Assembly: GCF_017377855.1 (NCBI RefSeq)
Contig: NZ_JAFREP010000031.1
Span: forward strand, 1-64,000
Origin: Acanthopleuribacter pedis
GTDB lineage: Bacteria > Acidobacteriota > Holophagae > Acanthopleuribacterales > Acanthopleuribacteraceae
Length of the DNA: 64,000 bases
Reading direction: 5' to 3'
A program made the position numbers and the translations under genes. Positions within the stretch are counted from its first letter, which is position 1. The number at the start of each line of letters is the position of its first letter. The notes below the pieces were generated by a model that saw nothing but the letters and a program-made list of their open reading frames with translations, was not told the origin of the DNA and searched no databases. Positions 44,901 through 53,679 of the stretch are shown here, one piece after another.

Positions 44901-45369
44901 ACGCACCGTCAACGCCGGAACCCTGCTGGGTGCCGAGGCCGGCCAAGTTTCCTTGGTGGCCGATGCGACCGTGATTGTCTCCGCCGCGTACCGCATTGCG
45001 GAAGGCGCCGGCGCCAGTGCCCACGTGCGCGAATCCCAAGCCATGGGTCGTGTTTTCGAGGTACTGCCCGGCGAGCAAGATGTGGTTTTTGACGGCATGG
45101 CGCTGATCAACCGCGGCACCGAGTCCGCGCGGATCCAGGTACAAACCCTGAACGCCGCCGGCGAGGTCATCGAAACCTTCGAGGTCAACACCGCCTTGGC
45201 ACCTTTTGCCAAGCAACTCGCCGTTTTCGACACCTACATCAGCGAAGACACCGTGCGCGTACGCGTGATCTCCAGCCAAGACGCGACCGCCTTGTTCCTG
45301 CGCGGCACCCGCGTCGGCGTGAACCCCGGTTACCTGTTCGAGGTTCAACCGCTGGTCATCACCCCGTAA
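41911..45369 (+). CDS. Secreted M4 (thermolysin-type) metalloprotease with inserted PA domain
   Basis: The 1,152-residue product has a signal peptide ending near AAADL. An FTP/propeptide region (YRDLHKTAVKSDSLGLTRLSYEQ..VPVYGSVLHFY) precedes the zinc protease core. HEFAH lies at residues 349-353, GAMNESYADVFG carries the third ligand E373, and the thermolysin active-site His motif GGVHINSGVGN places H605. Between these two parts, ~residues 430-555, sits a protease-associated domain (GCETLANGAAVAGNIALIDRGEC..). The C-terminal ~400 residues hold a jelly-roll-like part (FADDFEGDVTAWTL..) and a beta domain (LQMLNTDSTAQTVTLQPYA). It is probably an exported, self-processed peptidase; the substrate is unknown. 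Confidence 0.9.
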   Translation: MGKMYRLWIAAILVVASLSVGPLAAADLPNQRAELRQKLSSSLSNIQRARYDEHRGTLRTLAVQNLVNGTGLVGKHAAGTNPEVLAKTFLDQYAPLVGAHADYRDLHKTAVKSDSLGLTRLSYEQKHGEVPVYGSVLHFYSDSSGRLLRVQGNLLPLDGVPAQAQITADQAAARALADVIARFPELNEADLTMDTPELVVHDTGRGAPYAGRIVLAWRVPMKRGFLTVESVFVEAVKGNVVDQVNETHTLAREVYQTNVNTDGLVWQEGNAQPYAGVDAPAINELIAASAETYNFFASLTNGEFLSWDGQDSPMRSLYNPANGGCPNAFWGNGTAAFCEGFATDDVIGHEFAHGYVEGNGDLIYRWQSGAMNESYADVFGEFIDLLNDRDVNGGNALRTQDALSQYVTPGPELFVEIAGGETRTFRAGGASFGAAPTIAGASGTIVLVEDTTANPNQGCETLANGAAVAGNIALIDRGECFFSEKAANAQAAGAIAVVIVNVQGNEVVNMSGDDSANPVTIPVISVGLADGNFIKAALAEGVTGSVQAAQAEVEDSARWVVGEDIGGGAGMRDMWVPNAGNDPATLTDPIYMCGPVDVDNGGVHINSGVGNRNASLLVDGGTVNGVTIPALGITKVAHIYFRALSQYLVFDSDYRDNADALEQAARDLVGVPLNQISLTSEWPGPGESVITEQDVAAVMAAVAYSEMRELPESCNFAPNLIAAAPALCTEGSSRTLFADDFEGDVTAWTLTHEGIFESFTERDWSIVSELPAGRNGKGFFAPDVGLLNNCGVGVNDETGRLMLASPAIDIADASNLRLAFEHYFSTERDFDGGNVKISIDGGDFQLIPADAFLYNGYTGPFQIDNNSNPLNNQPGFHGTNDGTNRGGTWGTSVVDLTGLVTGPASIQIRFDFGTDVCLGNDGWYIDSVRVFRCSSSSIVHADSNRWVPHLTSATGGFTTSLQMLNTDSTAQTVTLQPYASNGDPIGAVSIELAAGEQRTVNAGTLLGAEAGQVSLVADATVIVSAAYRIAEGAGASAHVRESQAMGRVFEVLPGEQDVVFDGMALINRGTESARIQVQTLNAAGEVIETFEVNTALAPFAKQLAVFDTYISEDTVRVRVISSQDATALFLRGTRVGVNPGYLFEVQPLVITP

Positions 45370-45397
45370 GCAAGCAACAACAAGCGATCAACCAAAC

Positions 45398-45424
45398 GGC
45401 CCCTCCCCAGTGAGGGGCCTTTTT
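45398..45424 (+). terminator. Intrinsic terminator of the M4 protease gene
   Basis: GGCCCCTC / GAGGGGCC stem with loop CCCAGT and a TTTTT tail, 29 bases after the stop. Confidence 0.88.
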
Positions 45425-45469
45425 GATGTGTCCCGCGGCATTGCCGGCCCGAAATGCGGGCATATGGTT

Positions 45470-47551
45470 TTATTCAAGCCGTTTCTTGACCTGACCCAGC
45501 TTATTGGTGATCCGACCAATCTGCTTGTTGAATTTGGTCTCTTTACCCGCCGCGGCTTTTGCGTTTGCTTCAAGTTCGCTAAGAAGCCCTTCTGCATGCT
45601 CGTAAAGGGGCCTGTCAAACCCGGCCTTTAGCAGCCCGAAGATCTCATTGGTCGTTTTCTCGAGATCGCCAATCTGTTGCGCCGGCTTTGCATTGGGGGC
45701 CGTCAAATGGAGTTTTACCTTGTGTTCGAAAAGGGTCATCTTATCGGCGGGGTTTTGGGTTTTTTCGACAAGTGTGCTCAAGAGCTGACCTTGGTGTGAC
45801 GCGGTTTCGACACGGACCGAGGCGTCAACGTTATCGAGCAAGGCCATTTGGAATTTCGGCAGTTGTTCCAACGCCATTGCGATGTCCTTGCCGGTCGAGC
45901 GGGGAGAGGCCAGGGTTTGGCTGAGTTCGTTGATGACCGTTTCGCTGAGCCAGACCACATCTTCCTTCGGAACGCCTGCGAAATCGATTTTGTTCAACAA
46001 GGCGTTGGCTTGGACCGTGTCGCCCAGTTCCAATGCGGTTTTGGCGGCGTTGGTGTAATTTTTAGCCGCGGAAACCGGGGTGCTCGCTTTTTCCGCCAGG
46101 CCTTTTTGGATCGCCAAGGAAGCTTCCCACTCCTCTCGTCGGATGTCGCCGGCCCCGCCCTTGTGAAGGTCTTTGGCCTTTGCGACCAAGTCCGCGACCT
46201 CGGGTGGCTCATCCTTCATCATTTCCTTCAATGCCCATTCGCTTTCGATGGCGGTACGTTCCGTGAAATCGTTGGCATAAAGGTTCTGCTGTTCGTTGAA
46301 ATCCCCGACGATGGGATTTTTGTGCACCAACGCGCGGTTCTTCAAATCGAAATTGAGCCGCTCATGAATGAGGGCAGGCGCCGTGCTTCGCCCTGGGTTA
46401 TCGAGCATATCGTATTGGTAGGCATGGGTTAATTCGTGAGCCAGGGTTTTGAATATCAGGGTTGGGTCGTCGGTTTGGGCCGTGATCTTGCTGAGCATCA
46501 GGGTGTATTTCGTTTCAGCCAGTTCTCCAAAAATGGGTGCATCTTTGGATCGGTTCAGCGCATCTTTGTGTGCGTCTAATTTCAGTTCAACCTTGTTCGG
46601 ATAATCGTGGGTTTCGGCGTGAAGTGCCATGAATTTTTGGATGACCTTCGTCCGATCCGCGGGTTCGAGTTGCTGCCAAATTTCGGTTGCGGGATCGAAA
46701 ATTTCCTGCATCGTCGGCGTGTGTTGCGTTCCATTGATGGTGACCGGCACCGTTTCCTTCTTAAGGGCGGTCGCCAGCTTTGCCACCATTTCGAAACGCT
46801 GGGTTCGTTCTGCTGTTGCCGGATTGCCCACGCTGGGCCCCACTTTTGGTGCCAAGGCCCGCGAAAGTGCGCCGAGTGAGAAGTCGCCATTGATGGCGGC
46901 ACTGGCGCCGTCCGTTTTTAGAGCACGAATCAAGCCATTGCCAAAGCCGGCCATCCCCGTGTCGATGGTGCCTCTTTTTCCGGCAGCTCCGCGTAGGTCC
47001 GAGGCATGGTCGGCGGTACGTTGGGCCAGCAGGCCGAGGATGTCGTCCGCCGATTTTCCGTGTATTTGCACAATGGCCGTGATGACTTTTTGGACCTCCC
47101 GTTTGACCAACGCCTTGTCGTTTGTCGTGAGGTTTTTGGGCCAATTCGGTGGGTTTTCTTCGAATTTATTCATGATGAGTTTGCCCACGGTTTGGGGGTT
47201 TTGGGCTTCTTTGGCCTCGATTAACTTCTGGCCCAGTTCCCGTGCGCGGGCATCGAGAAATTTGATGTCGTTACCGGTTAATCCGAGGTTCCCGATCTCC
47301 TGATCAATATTGAGATTTCTTGGCTGAAGGTCGTGTTTGGTGACCAACAAACGGGTAAAAGCCTGATCGGTGATCGTCGCGCCGTATCGCTGGGTAAGCG
47401 TGGCTTTAATTCTGTTTAAGGTTTGCGTGTTTTGGGCGTTGTTTGTTTTCGTGGCTTTAATGAGTTTCGATTTACCGGAGACCTTGGCAAAACGGTCGCC
47501 GATTTTATCAGCCATGCTGAGCATTTTTTGGTGTGTGATGACGCCGGACAT
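45470..47551 (-). CDS. Candidate type III secreted effector with HExxH zincin motif
   Basis: The 693-residue product has no signal peptide or membrane segment. The N terminus is Ser/Thr/Lys/Asn-rich and polar (MSGVITHQKMLSMADK, KATKTNNAQNTQTLN), as in type III secretion signals. Helical regions surround a zinc-protease helix LAHELTHAYQYDML with HELTH at residues 372-376. A Glu-rich segment NDFTERTAIESEWA ~55 residues later could give the third ligand. The C-terminal third is helical (KASTPVSAAKNYTNAAKTALELG). No known protease family fits beyond the motif. The gene directly upstream on the same strand encodes a CesT-type chaperone, the classic chaperone-effector layout. The start has AGGGAG nine bases upstream. 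The role of injected protease is inference. Confidence 0.7.
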   Translation of the reverse strand: MSGVITHQKMLSMADKIGDRFAKVSGKSKLIKATKTNNAQNTQTLNRIKATLTQRYGATITDQAFTRLLVTKHDLQPRNLNIDQEIGNLGLTGNDIKFLDARARELGQKLIEAKEAQNPQTVGKLIMNKFEENPPNWPKNLTTNDKALVKREVQKVITAIVQIHGKSADDILGLLAQRTADHASDLRGAAGKRGTIDTGMAGFGNGLIRALKTDGASAAINGDFSLGALSRALAPKVGPSVGNPATAERTQRFEMVAKLATALKKETVPVTINGTQHTPTMQEIFDPATEIWQQLEPADRTKVIQKFMALHAETHDYPNKVELKLDAHKDALNRSKDAPIFGELAETKYTLMLSKITAQTDDPTLIFKTLAHELTHAYQYDMLDNPGRSTAPALIHERLNFDLKNRALVHKNPIVGDFNEQQNLYANDFTERTAIESEWALKEMMKDEPPEVADLVAKAKDLHKGGAGDIRREEWEASLAIQKGLAEKASTPVSAAKNYTNAAKTALELGDTVQANALLNKIDFAGVPKEDVVWLSETVINELSQTLASPRSTGKDIAMALEQLPKFQMALLDNVDASVRVETASHQGQLLSTLVEKTQNPADKMTLFEHKVKLHLTAPNAKPAQQIGDLEKTTNEIFGLLKAGFDRPLYEHAEGLLSELEANAKAAAGKETKFNKQIGRITNKLGQVKKRLE

Positions 47552-47815
47552 AATGGATGACTCCCTTGATTCGTGAAAGACGGTTGGTTCGGTTGTTGCG
47601 CGTCGGACGGTTTTGATCGCGGGTATCGCGGGCAGGGGTTAGCGCGACCTGGCTTACGAATACGCCGGACGGCCGCTTCCGATGACGGGTTCGGTGTGTG
47701 GCTGCACCCTTCATCGTTCCGGTTTTTTGGGGCTTTTGGCTTGCTCCTAACGCAATCAAAGACAGTGTTTTGCGCTGTTCTCACGGGATCCGAGAGAATT
47801 GTGCCGAGAGGTGGA

Positions 47816-48325
47816 TCAGGCAAATTGGGTAGGGAACAAAAGCCGCCCCATCACCGCGTTTTCGAGCTTGGCATCCTTCGCCGCGGCGCCGGTGGGCTCA
47901 TCGGGTTGCCCCGCAACGCGGTGTGCCTCGGCCAGGTAGCCTCGCCAAAGTTCCGCCACTTCCATCAGTGCTTCCAGAGCTTCCTGAAACGCGACCGGTT
48001 GAAAATCGTTCAGTTGCAGGCTTCGTTGCAGCACCAGGGCTGAACATTCCTCGTCCAAGCCGAGGGTGGCGCCGCGGGTTCGGCCCTGGAACAGGTTCGA
48101 GCCGAGCGCGTACGAGAAAATGTTGAGGCGGTTTTTTTCCGGGACCACGCCCAGAATGCTAAAAGCGGTGATGGATTGGGTCTCCGGCTCAAGGTGGAAG
48201 TGGAAGCTGGTTTCGTCAGCGAAGGTGATGACCGCGAAGCCCTGTTCGTCGCCTTCGTGAAACTGAGCGTTGTGCTTGTGCGCGAACTCGGAAAGATAGG
48301 TTTCAAGAATGGGGTGGTGTTGCAT
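47816..48325 (-). CDS. CesT/SycE-family type III secretion chaperone
   Basis: The 169-residue acidic protein has the class I chaperone pattern. An opening helix ILETYLSEFAHKHN is followed by beta strands (EQGFAVITFADETSFHFHL, ITAFSILGVVP). The typical second half is ALGSNLFQGRTRGATLGLD, ECSALVLQRSLQLN and a last helix FQEALEALMEVAELWRGYL. The NLF..T.GATLGLD..LVLQR.L..F..AL..W order is the family's hallmark. Members bind the N-terminal region of one effector and keep it ready for export. The C-terminal ~35 residues (EPTGAAAKDAK..) are extra. The effector candidate starts 264 bases downstream on the same strand. No secretion-apparatus gene is in the window. Confidence 0.82.
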   Translation of the reverse strand: MQHHPILETYLSEFAHKHNAQFHEGDEQGFAVITFADETSFHFHLEPETQSITAFSILGVVPEKNRLNIFSYALGSNLFQGRTRGATLGLDEECSALVLQRSLQLNDFQPVAFQEALEALMEVAELWRGYLAEAHRVAGQPDEPTGAAAKDAKLENAVMGRLLFPTQFA

Positions 48326-48876
48326 CAGGGGCCGTCCTTTTTGTGTACAAAAGCGCGGCCTGGCCGTGCTCTCTTTCTTTCTGTTACACGGCAGAGTGGG
48401 GGGGGGGTGATCTATAAATTGCGTGGCGTCAGTTTGTTTGTGACTTTTGCCGCCTTTGCGTTTTTATGACGTCAAAGCTGCTGTTTCGTTCGTGTTTCTG
48501 TATCGAAATAGCCGGGGCTCTTCACGCGATAAAGGGGAATGAGCGCGGGGTGATGCTGTTTTTGCGCGGTTTTTTTGGCGGCATGACTGTGTTTTGACTT
48601 GGGGTTATCCTCGGTTATCGAGACTGGATCGGATCACCTACAACAGGGGCTTTTGGGTTGACCCTGCTAAAAACGCCTGACTAGAATGGGTTTATCAAAA
48701 GCCAAAAAGGTTGTTGAAAACCGATGATTTTGTTCCAAGCCTTGTGGCGGTCGTTGGGTTCGCAAGCGGCGTTCTGCATGGAGCCCGCGTTGTTTCCGAG
48801 CGGCACCGAACGGCGCCGGCCTGTCCTTGTTTGATCGTTAAAACGGTTCTTCGTTGATTTGACCGGGAGGAAGGTC
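48326..48876. other. Divergent region between chaperone and DUF3604 genes
   Basis: No gene is seen. A GGGGGGGG run lies near 48400 and TGACGTCA near 48467. AAAAAGGACGG before 48325 (minus strand) may serve the chaperone, and GGGAGGAAGG (48865-48874) serves the downstream gene. Promoters are not assigned. Confidence 0.5.
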
Positions 48877-50658
48877 GTGAAAGCTTTAGGATTGCTTTTT
48901 TTATTGATGTATTTGGGTCCTTTGGCGGCCGGCGAAGCGGGTGCCAAGCCCACCAAAGCCACCGCTCAGCCGGTGCAAGCGAAACAGGTTCGAGCGAAAC
49001 CGGTCCTTCCTAAATCGGTCTATTTCGGCGATCTCCACATGCACAGTGGCTTCTCGTTAAACGCCGCCGGGTTTCTCACCATGAACCGTCCCCATGAGCT
49101 GTACCGATTTGCCCGCGGCGAGAAAATCAAACACACCGTTTTGGGTTATGTCCAACTGGAAACCCCGCTCGATTTTGCCGCGGTGACCGATCATCCCGCG
49201 TATTTCGGGCTGATGTCGGCGATTTTCGACAAACGCAACCCGCACTTTGTCAGTAACATTGCCGCCGAATTTCGCAAGGGTTCGGCACGCACCCGCAAGG
49301 CCGTCGAGGAGCATTTATATGGTGACAGTTTGGTTCCCGAGGCGATGCGCGCGGATGCCGCCTTTATCGCGGGTGCAGCCGATGTTTGGGAAGAAATCGT
49401 GCGCGCGGCCGACGAGGCCGATCAACACGAGGCATTTACGGCCTTTGTCGGCTATTCCTGGCGTCACGTGCGACCGCGGGAAAACGGACTCGCCGGCCTG
49501 CATCGCAATGTGATTTTTAAAGGCGCGGCACCCCTGTTACCCTGGGATTCATTCCACTATCGCGGGCCTGAAGCGCTATGGGCCCGCATGGAGGCCTTCC
49601 GCGCGCGTGGCGCCGGGGATGTCATCGCCATTCCCGTCAACGTCCACCTTAGCGGCGGCTGGATGTATGCCGCGCGCAAGGATGACGGCCTGCCCTTTGA
49701 TGCGGCTTATGCGCGGCGGCGAGCACACAACGAACCCTTGATGCAGATCATGCAGAGTCGCGGTGCATCTGAAACGCACACGGCCCTGGCGCGAAACGAT
49801 GCATCTGCTGATTTTGAGCTGTTGCCACCGGACGCACTGCTCCTCGGTGGGCCGAGCGGCGACCCCACCGATGCGGCGACCGGATATGCCCGCGAAGGTT
49901 TGAAGCACGGGTTAAAGCACGCCGCCGAACTGGGGCACAACCCCTTTAAACACGGGTTCGTCGGCAGCACCGGTACCCACAACGCCACTCCCGGGCGCAC
50001 CTTGGAACAGGGCTACGGCGGCCATCACGGTATTATCGACAACACCGCGCCGGAACGGTTGCAGGACCGACCCCATGACAACCCCGGTGCGTTGACTGCT
50101 GTCTGGGCTACCGCCAACTCCCGCGCCGCCATCTTCGAGGCCTTGCGTCGGCGCGAGACCTACGCCACCTCGGGCACCCGACTGCGCGTGCGCTTTTTTG
50201 GTGGCTGGGATTTGGATGCGCAGGCCCATCGCCGTCCCGACATGGTGCACTATGGCTATTCGCAAGGCGTATCCATGGGGGCCGACCTACCGCAACCAGG
50301 CCCGGCCGCCAAGGAACCCGTGTTTGTGATTTGGGCCTACTGCGATACCGACTCCGCCATGTTGGACCGCGTACAGGTCGTCAAAGGCTGGCTGGACCAA
50401 GGTGAAATCAAAGAAAAAGTGTTTACCGATGTTGTCGTTGCCGCCGACAACACCACCTGCGAATTGCGCGGCACCTGGCGCGATCCGGCCTTCGACAAAA
50501 ACCAAGCGGCGTTTTATTACCTGCGCGTGTTGGAGAAACCGGTCAAACGCTGGAGCGCCTACCAGGAAGAACGCACGGGCTTGGACTCCGGCAAACCCAA
50601 AATGATCCAAGAGCGTGCCTGGACCTCGCCGATTTGGTACACGCCCGCCGCGCGTTAA
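48877..50658 (+). CDS. Exported DUF3604 protein
   Basis: It has 593 residues from GTG 48877 (GGAGG six bases upstream; an in-frame TTG at 48859 precedes that site). A signal peptide (LGLLFLLMYLGPLAAGEAGA) is followed by YFGDLHMHSGFSL, the DUF3604 hallmark, which resembles the HxH metal site of PHP phosphoesterases. DFAAVTDHPAYFG gives a further His, and GFVGSTGTHNATPG and ATANSRAAIFEALRRRETYATSGTRL are conserved C-terminal blocks. Proteins of this family are common in marine and environmental bacteria. A metal-dependent hydrolase is likely, but the substrate is not known. Confidence 0.88.
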   Translation: MKALGLLFLLMYLGPLAAGEAGAKPTKATAQPVQAKQVRAKPVLPKSVYFGDLHMHSGFSLNAAGFLTMNRPHELYRFARGEKIKHTVLGYVQLETPLDFAAVTDHPAYFGLMSAIFDKRNPHFVSNIAAEFRKGSARTRKAVEEHLYGDSLVPEAMRADAAFIAGAADVWEEIVRAADEADQHEAFTAFVGYSWRHVRPRENGLAGLHRNVIFKGAAPLLPWDSFHYRGPEALWARMEAFRARGAGDVIAIPVNVHLSGGWMYAARKDDGLPFDAAYARRRAHNEPLMQIMQSRGASETHTALARNDASADFELLPPDALLLGGPSGDPTDAATGYAREGLKHGLKHAAELGHNPFKHGFVGSTGTHNATPGRTLEQGYGGHHGIIDNTAPERLQDRPHDNPGALTAVWATANSRAAIFEALRRRETYATSGTRLRVRFFGGWDLDAQAHRRPDMVHYGYSQGVSMGADLPQPGPAAKEPVFVIWAYCDTDSAMLDRVQVVKGWLDQGEIKEKVFTDVVVAADNTTCELRGTWRDPAFDKNQAAFYYLRVLEKPVKRWSAYQEERTGLDSGKPKMIQERAWTSPIWYTPAAR

Positions 50659-50894
50659 GAAGTATGGTCGCCGTCGGGCGCGACCAAACCGGCCGCGATT
50701 TGGCCGATGATCCCTTGCATGTGTTGAATGCCTCGATGGTCGCTGCCGCGGCGCTTGTAAGGCGCTTTGGGATTACTCATTAAAGGAGGCCGCCGCTTGT
50801 ACGAAGGAATTAACCCTTAGGGGCCTTTTTGCCGAAAAAGAAACCAAACCCTGAAAAACCATTGCGCCCCGCTAAACCTTCCGAAGGTGGTCTC

Positions 50895-52460
50895 ATGAAA
50901 CGCGCCGCGTTGCTGCTTCTCTCATTTTTTGGTCCTTCGTTGCTCCACGGGGCTACGGATCTTGTGTTTCCCTGGGTTACCCACAATGCTCAGTTCCGCG
51001 CCAAGATTGTGGTCAACAATCTCAACGCGGCACCCGTGACCGTTCTTTTGCGGGCGGTACGGGCTGATGCTGCCGACCCCGCCGGCGCCGAACAATCGGT
51101 TTCGTGGACCCTGGAACCACTGGAGCAACGGGTATCCGCCGCCGGAGACGTTTTCAGTGACCTGGCCGAAGGGGCCGGTTTTTCCGTGTTTCTCTCCAGC
51201 AGCGCCGACAACATCGACGGTGCCTTTGTGGTTTCGGGAACCAAGGCAGACGGACTCGGTGATTCGCCGGCGCAGGGGAATGTGGTGCCTGTCAGCGAGG
51301 CCGGTTCCCTGGTTCTGTTTAATTTTTTACCGACCGAACGCGATTCTGAGGCTGCCTCCGCCGCGGTGCTTGTCAATGTCGGTAGCCGGCCGGCCGAGGT
51401 CCAATTTTATGCCTATCAAAACGGGCAACGGATTTTGAGTGAACAGCCGGTCACCGTCCCGGCGGGGCGGCCTTTTGCCGTGCTAACCGAAACCCTCTTC
51501 CCTGAGCTTTCCGGTGACCTGTACCTGGTTGCCGCGACCGATCAGCCGCTTGTCGGGCTGGCGTTTTTGTTTAACGAGGCACGTGAGCCGTCGATGGCGA
51601 ACGCGCGGGTCATTGCTTCGTTACCGGATCCCGATGCGCCCGCCGGGGATCCTTTAACCGCCGGCGTCAGCCAATTTTTTATCGATCAAGAAATCGCCGG
51701 GACGATGGTGTCACGGCGGGTGACCCTGGTTGCGCCACCCGTGCTTGAAGCCAATCCTTCCTATCCGGTGGTTTTTGCCTTTCACGGGGCGGGGGGGAGC
51801 GGGGACGCTTTTGCGAATAACCAACATCTAAACGGCCTGATCAATTCGGGCGCGTTCGTTGGGGTTTATCCCGACGGTCACGCCGACAACGGCGGAAATG
51901 GTGGCTTCTGGAATTTGGGAACGGAACCCACCAGCGCCGACGATGTGGCTTTTGTCGATGCGATTGTTGCCAAGCTGGGCACGATCCAAGGATTAGACGG
52001 TTCGCGGCGGTATGCCTTGGGCATTTCAAATGGTGCCGGCATGGTGAATCTTCTGGGTAAATCAACCGCCCACTTCCGCGCCATTGCGCCGCTTTACAGC
52101 CAGCAAACCGTTGCAACCGGGGCCTTGGAAGCGCCTGCCTTGGTTTCTGTTTTTCAATTGAACGGCGACAACGATACCTTGATCCCGTTAAACGGCGGCC
52201 CCTCGCCGGTTGGCGAATTTATGTCGGCCGCGGACAGCGCCCAAAATTGGGCAGACGCCGCGGCCTGCGATTCGCCACCGGAGGAAGCGGTGCAAACGTG
52301 GGGTAACGCGACCTTGGATGCCTTCACCTATGGGGGATGCAGGGAAAACCACGAAGTTGTGTATTTTGTGGCGCGAAACATTGGACACAGTGGGTTTCAG
52401 AACGGCGAGGCCAACAGTCGGATGTTTGCCGAGATATGGGCCTTTTTCCAAAGCCACTAA
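50895..52460 (+). CDS. Secreted esterase of the PHB-depolymerase/feruloyl-esterase type with N-terminal beta domain
   Basis: It has 521 residues from ATG 50895 (AAGGTGG four bases upstream). The signal peptide is RAALLLLSFFGPSLLHGA. Residues ~20-265 form a beta-rich domain (FPWVTHNAQFRAKIVVNNLN) of the kind found on secreted proteins of this organism; the M4 protease at 41911 has a similar end (RWVPHLTSATGGFTTSLQML). Residues ~275-521 are an alpha/beta hydrolase: VVFAFHGAGGSGDAF, YALGISNGAGMVN with the nucleophile Ser in GISNG, NGDNDTLIPLNGG with the Asp, and IGHSGFQNG with the His. This is the LpqC/polyhydroxybutyrate depolymerase branch. Substrate unknown. Confidence 0.82.
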   Translation: MKRAALLLLSFFGPSLLHGATDLVFPWVTHNAQFRAKIVVNNLNAAPVTVLLRAVRADAADPAGAEQSVSWTLEPLEQRVSAAGDVFSDLAEGAGFSVFLSSSADNIDGAFVVSGTKADGLGDSPAQGNVVPVSEAGSLVLFNFLPTERDSEAASAAVLVNVGSRPAEVQFYAYQNGQRILSEQPVTVPAGRPFAVLTETLFPELSGDLYLVAATDQPLVGLAFLFNEAREPSMANARVIASLPDPDAPAGDPLTAGVSQFFIDQEIAGTMVSRRVTLVAPPVLEANPSYPVVFAFHGAGGSGDAFANNQHLNGLINSGAFVGVYPDGHADNGGNGGFWNLGTEPTSADDVAFVDAIVAKLGTIQGLDGSRRYALGISNGAGMVNLLGKSTAHFRAIAPLYSQQTVATGALEAPALVSVFQLNGDNDTLIPLNGGPSPVGEFMSAADSAQNWADAAACDSPPEEAVQTWGNATLDAFTYGGCRENHEVVYFVARNIGHSGFQNGEANSRMFAEIWAFFQSH

Positions 52461-52581
52461 CGCGTCAACCGCACCGACCCGCCGCGGGGCCCGTGCAAAT
52501 GGGTGTCCCCGCGGGACATGTGTTTGTGCTCAAACCCGCGCCATCGACGAAAGGTGGGTGCGCAAAGCCGCGTTTGTTTCG

Positions 52582-52639
52582 CCCGCATTTCTCACAAGGA
52601 TTCGTCGCGAGAAGCAGAATTCCTTGTGAGAAATGCGGG
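52582..52639. repeat. Palindromic repeat family, copy 3 (short form)
   Basis: Perfect 19-base arms CCCGCATTTCTCACAAGGA / TCCTTGTGAGAAATGCGGG enclose TTCGTCGCGAGAAGCAGAAT. It lies between convergent genes, and the bases just outside the right arm (TTA) are the stop codon of the minus-strand gene at 52640. Confidence 0.92.
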
Positions 52640-53548
52640 TTAGGCGTCACGGCGTTCGCGGAGCCACAGGAGCAGCGCGACCAGCGGCAGGCCGCCGTGG
52701 ACCAGGCGGTACACCGTTTGGTGGAGCCAGCCGTCGAGCCAGGGGAGCAGGGCGTCAAATTGGAAGTAGGCGACCGCGCGGGCCAGGGCCGTGAGGAATC
52801 CCCACAAAACCATGTAACCCAGGGCGATGCCGCGCAGGCGAGGAACCAACAAGGCCGCCGCGGCGACGAAGTCGAGGATGCCCGCGCCGATCAGCAGCGT
52901 GCGGGCACCGCTTTCGGTGAGGGGCAGGCAGCGCATCGTCATCGACACGAAATTGCCGGGTTGGGGGTGGAAGCCGAAAGCGTACAAACCGTGCCCGATG
53001 AAGGTCAGCGCCGTGGCGAGGTACAGTGCGTTGAGGGCGCGTTTGCTGAAGCCGTCCCGGGCCAGCCATGCCGCTAGGAACAGCGGCGCCGCGCCCTGCA
53101 GCGCGTGTTCGATGCCCATGCCGATTTGGTAGCTTTTGCCCAAAAAGTAAAGGGCGAAGGTGAAGGCGAGCACCAGGGCGCCGAGCATCATGGCGAACCC
53201 GTGCCAGCGTTTTTTGCCGCTGATGGTCCAGCAGAGGATGCCGCAAACCAGCATGATCACGCCCATGCCGCGGGTGGCTGCTTGCAGGAGCCAATCGGTG
53301 GTGGGGCTGGTGACGTATTGCTCCCAGCTCATGCCGGTGAGCCACAGGACCGGGGTTTCCATCCAGGCTTGTTTCCAGAACAGGGTGCGCAGGGGGGCGT
53401 CCCAGCGCAGGAATTGCCAGGCGCGGCCGAGAAAAAGCGCGCTGACGAAGAAGCGCAGCATCCAGGTGAGGGTCGCATGGCTGCTGAGGTGGTTGAGCGA
53501 AAAGGTCGGGGTGGCGCCGATGGGCGCCGTCATGGTTTTGGTGGTCAT
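52640..53548 (-). CDS. Polytopic membrane protein, DoxX-like
   Basis: The 302-residue product has about eight hydrophobic segments (for example WMLRFFVSALFLGRAWQFL, MGVIMLVCGILCW, MMLGALVLAFTFALYFLG, LLIGAGILDFVAAAALLV, LVHGGLPLVALLLWL). RFFVSALFLGRAW and LLIGAGILDFVAAAALL resemble the helices of DoxX/DoxD-type proteins, a broad family of inner-membrane proteins with poorly known roles. GAGG lies nine bases before the ATG. It is 131 bases downstream of the phosphatase-like gene on the same strand, so joint transcription is possible. Confidence 0.65.
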   Translation of the reverse strand: MTTKTMTAPIGATPTFSLNHLSSHATLTWMLRFFVSALFLGRAWQFLRWDAPLRTLFWKQAWMETPVLWLTGMSWEQYVTSPTTDWLLQAATRGMGVIMLVCGILCWTISGKKRWHGFAMMLGALVLAFTFALYFLGKSYQIGMGIEHALQGAAPLFLAAWLARDGFSKRALNALYLATALTFIGHGLYAFGFHPQPGNFVSMTMRCLPLTESGARTLLIGAGILDFVAAAALLVPRLRGIALGYMVLWGFLTALARAVAYFQFDALLPWLDGWLHQTVYRLVHGGLPLVALLLWLRERRDA

Positions 53549-53679
53549 ATTGGAACCTCAATCCGTTCAGCGTTGCCCACTGGGGCTTCGCGAACAAGGC
53601 GCGACGCTTGGGGGTGCCAAGCGTCGGCCGGTCAAACAGGGGTGTTCGTCTGGAAAAGGACGCGGGTGGTGCCCGCCGC

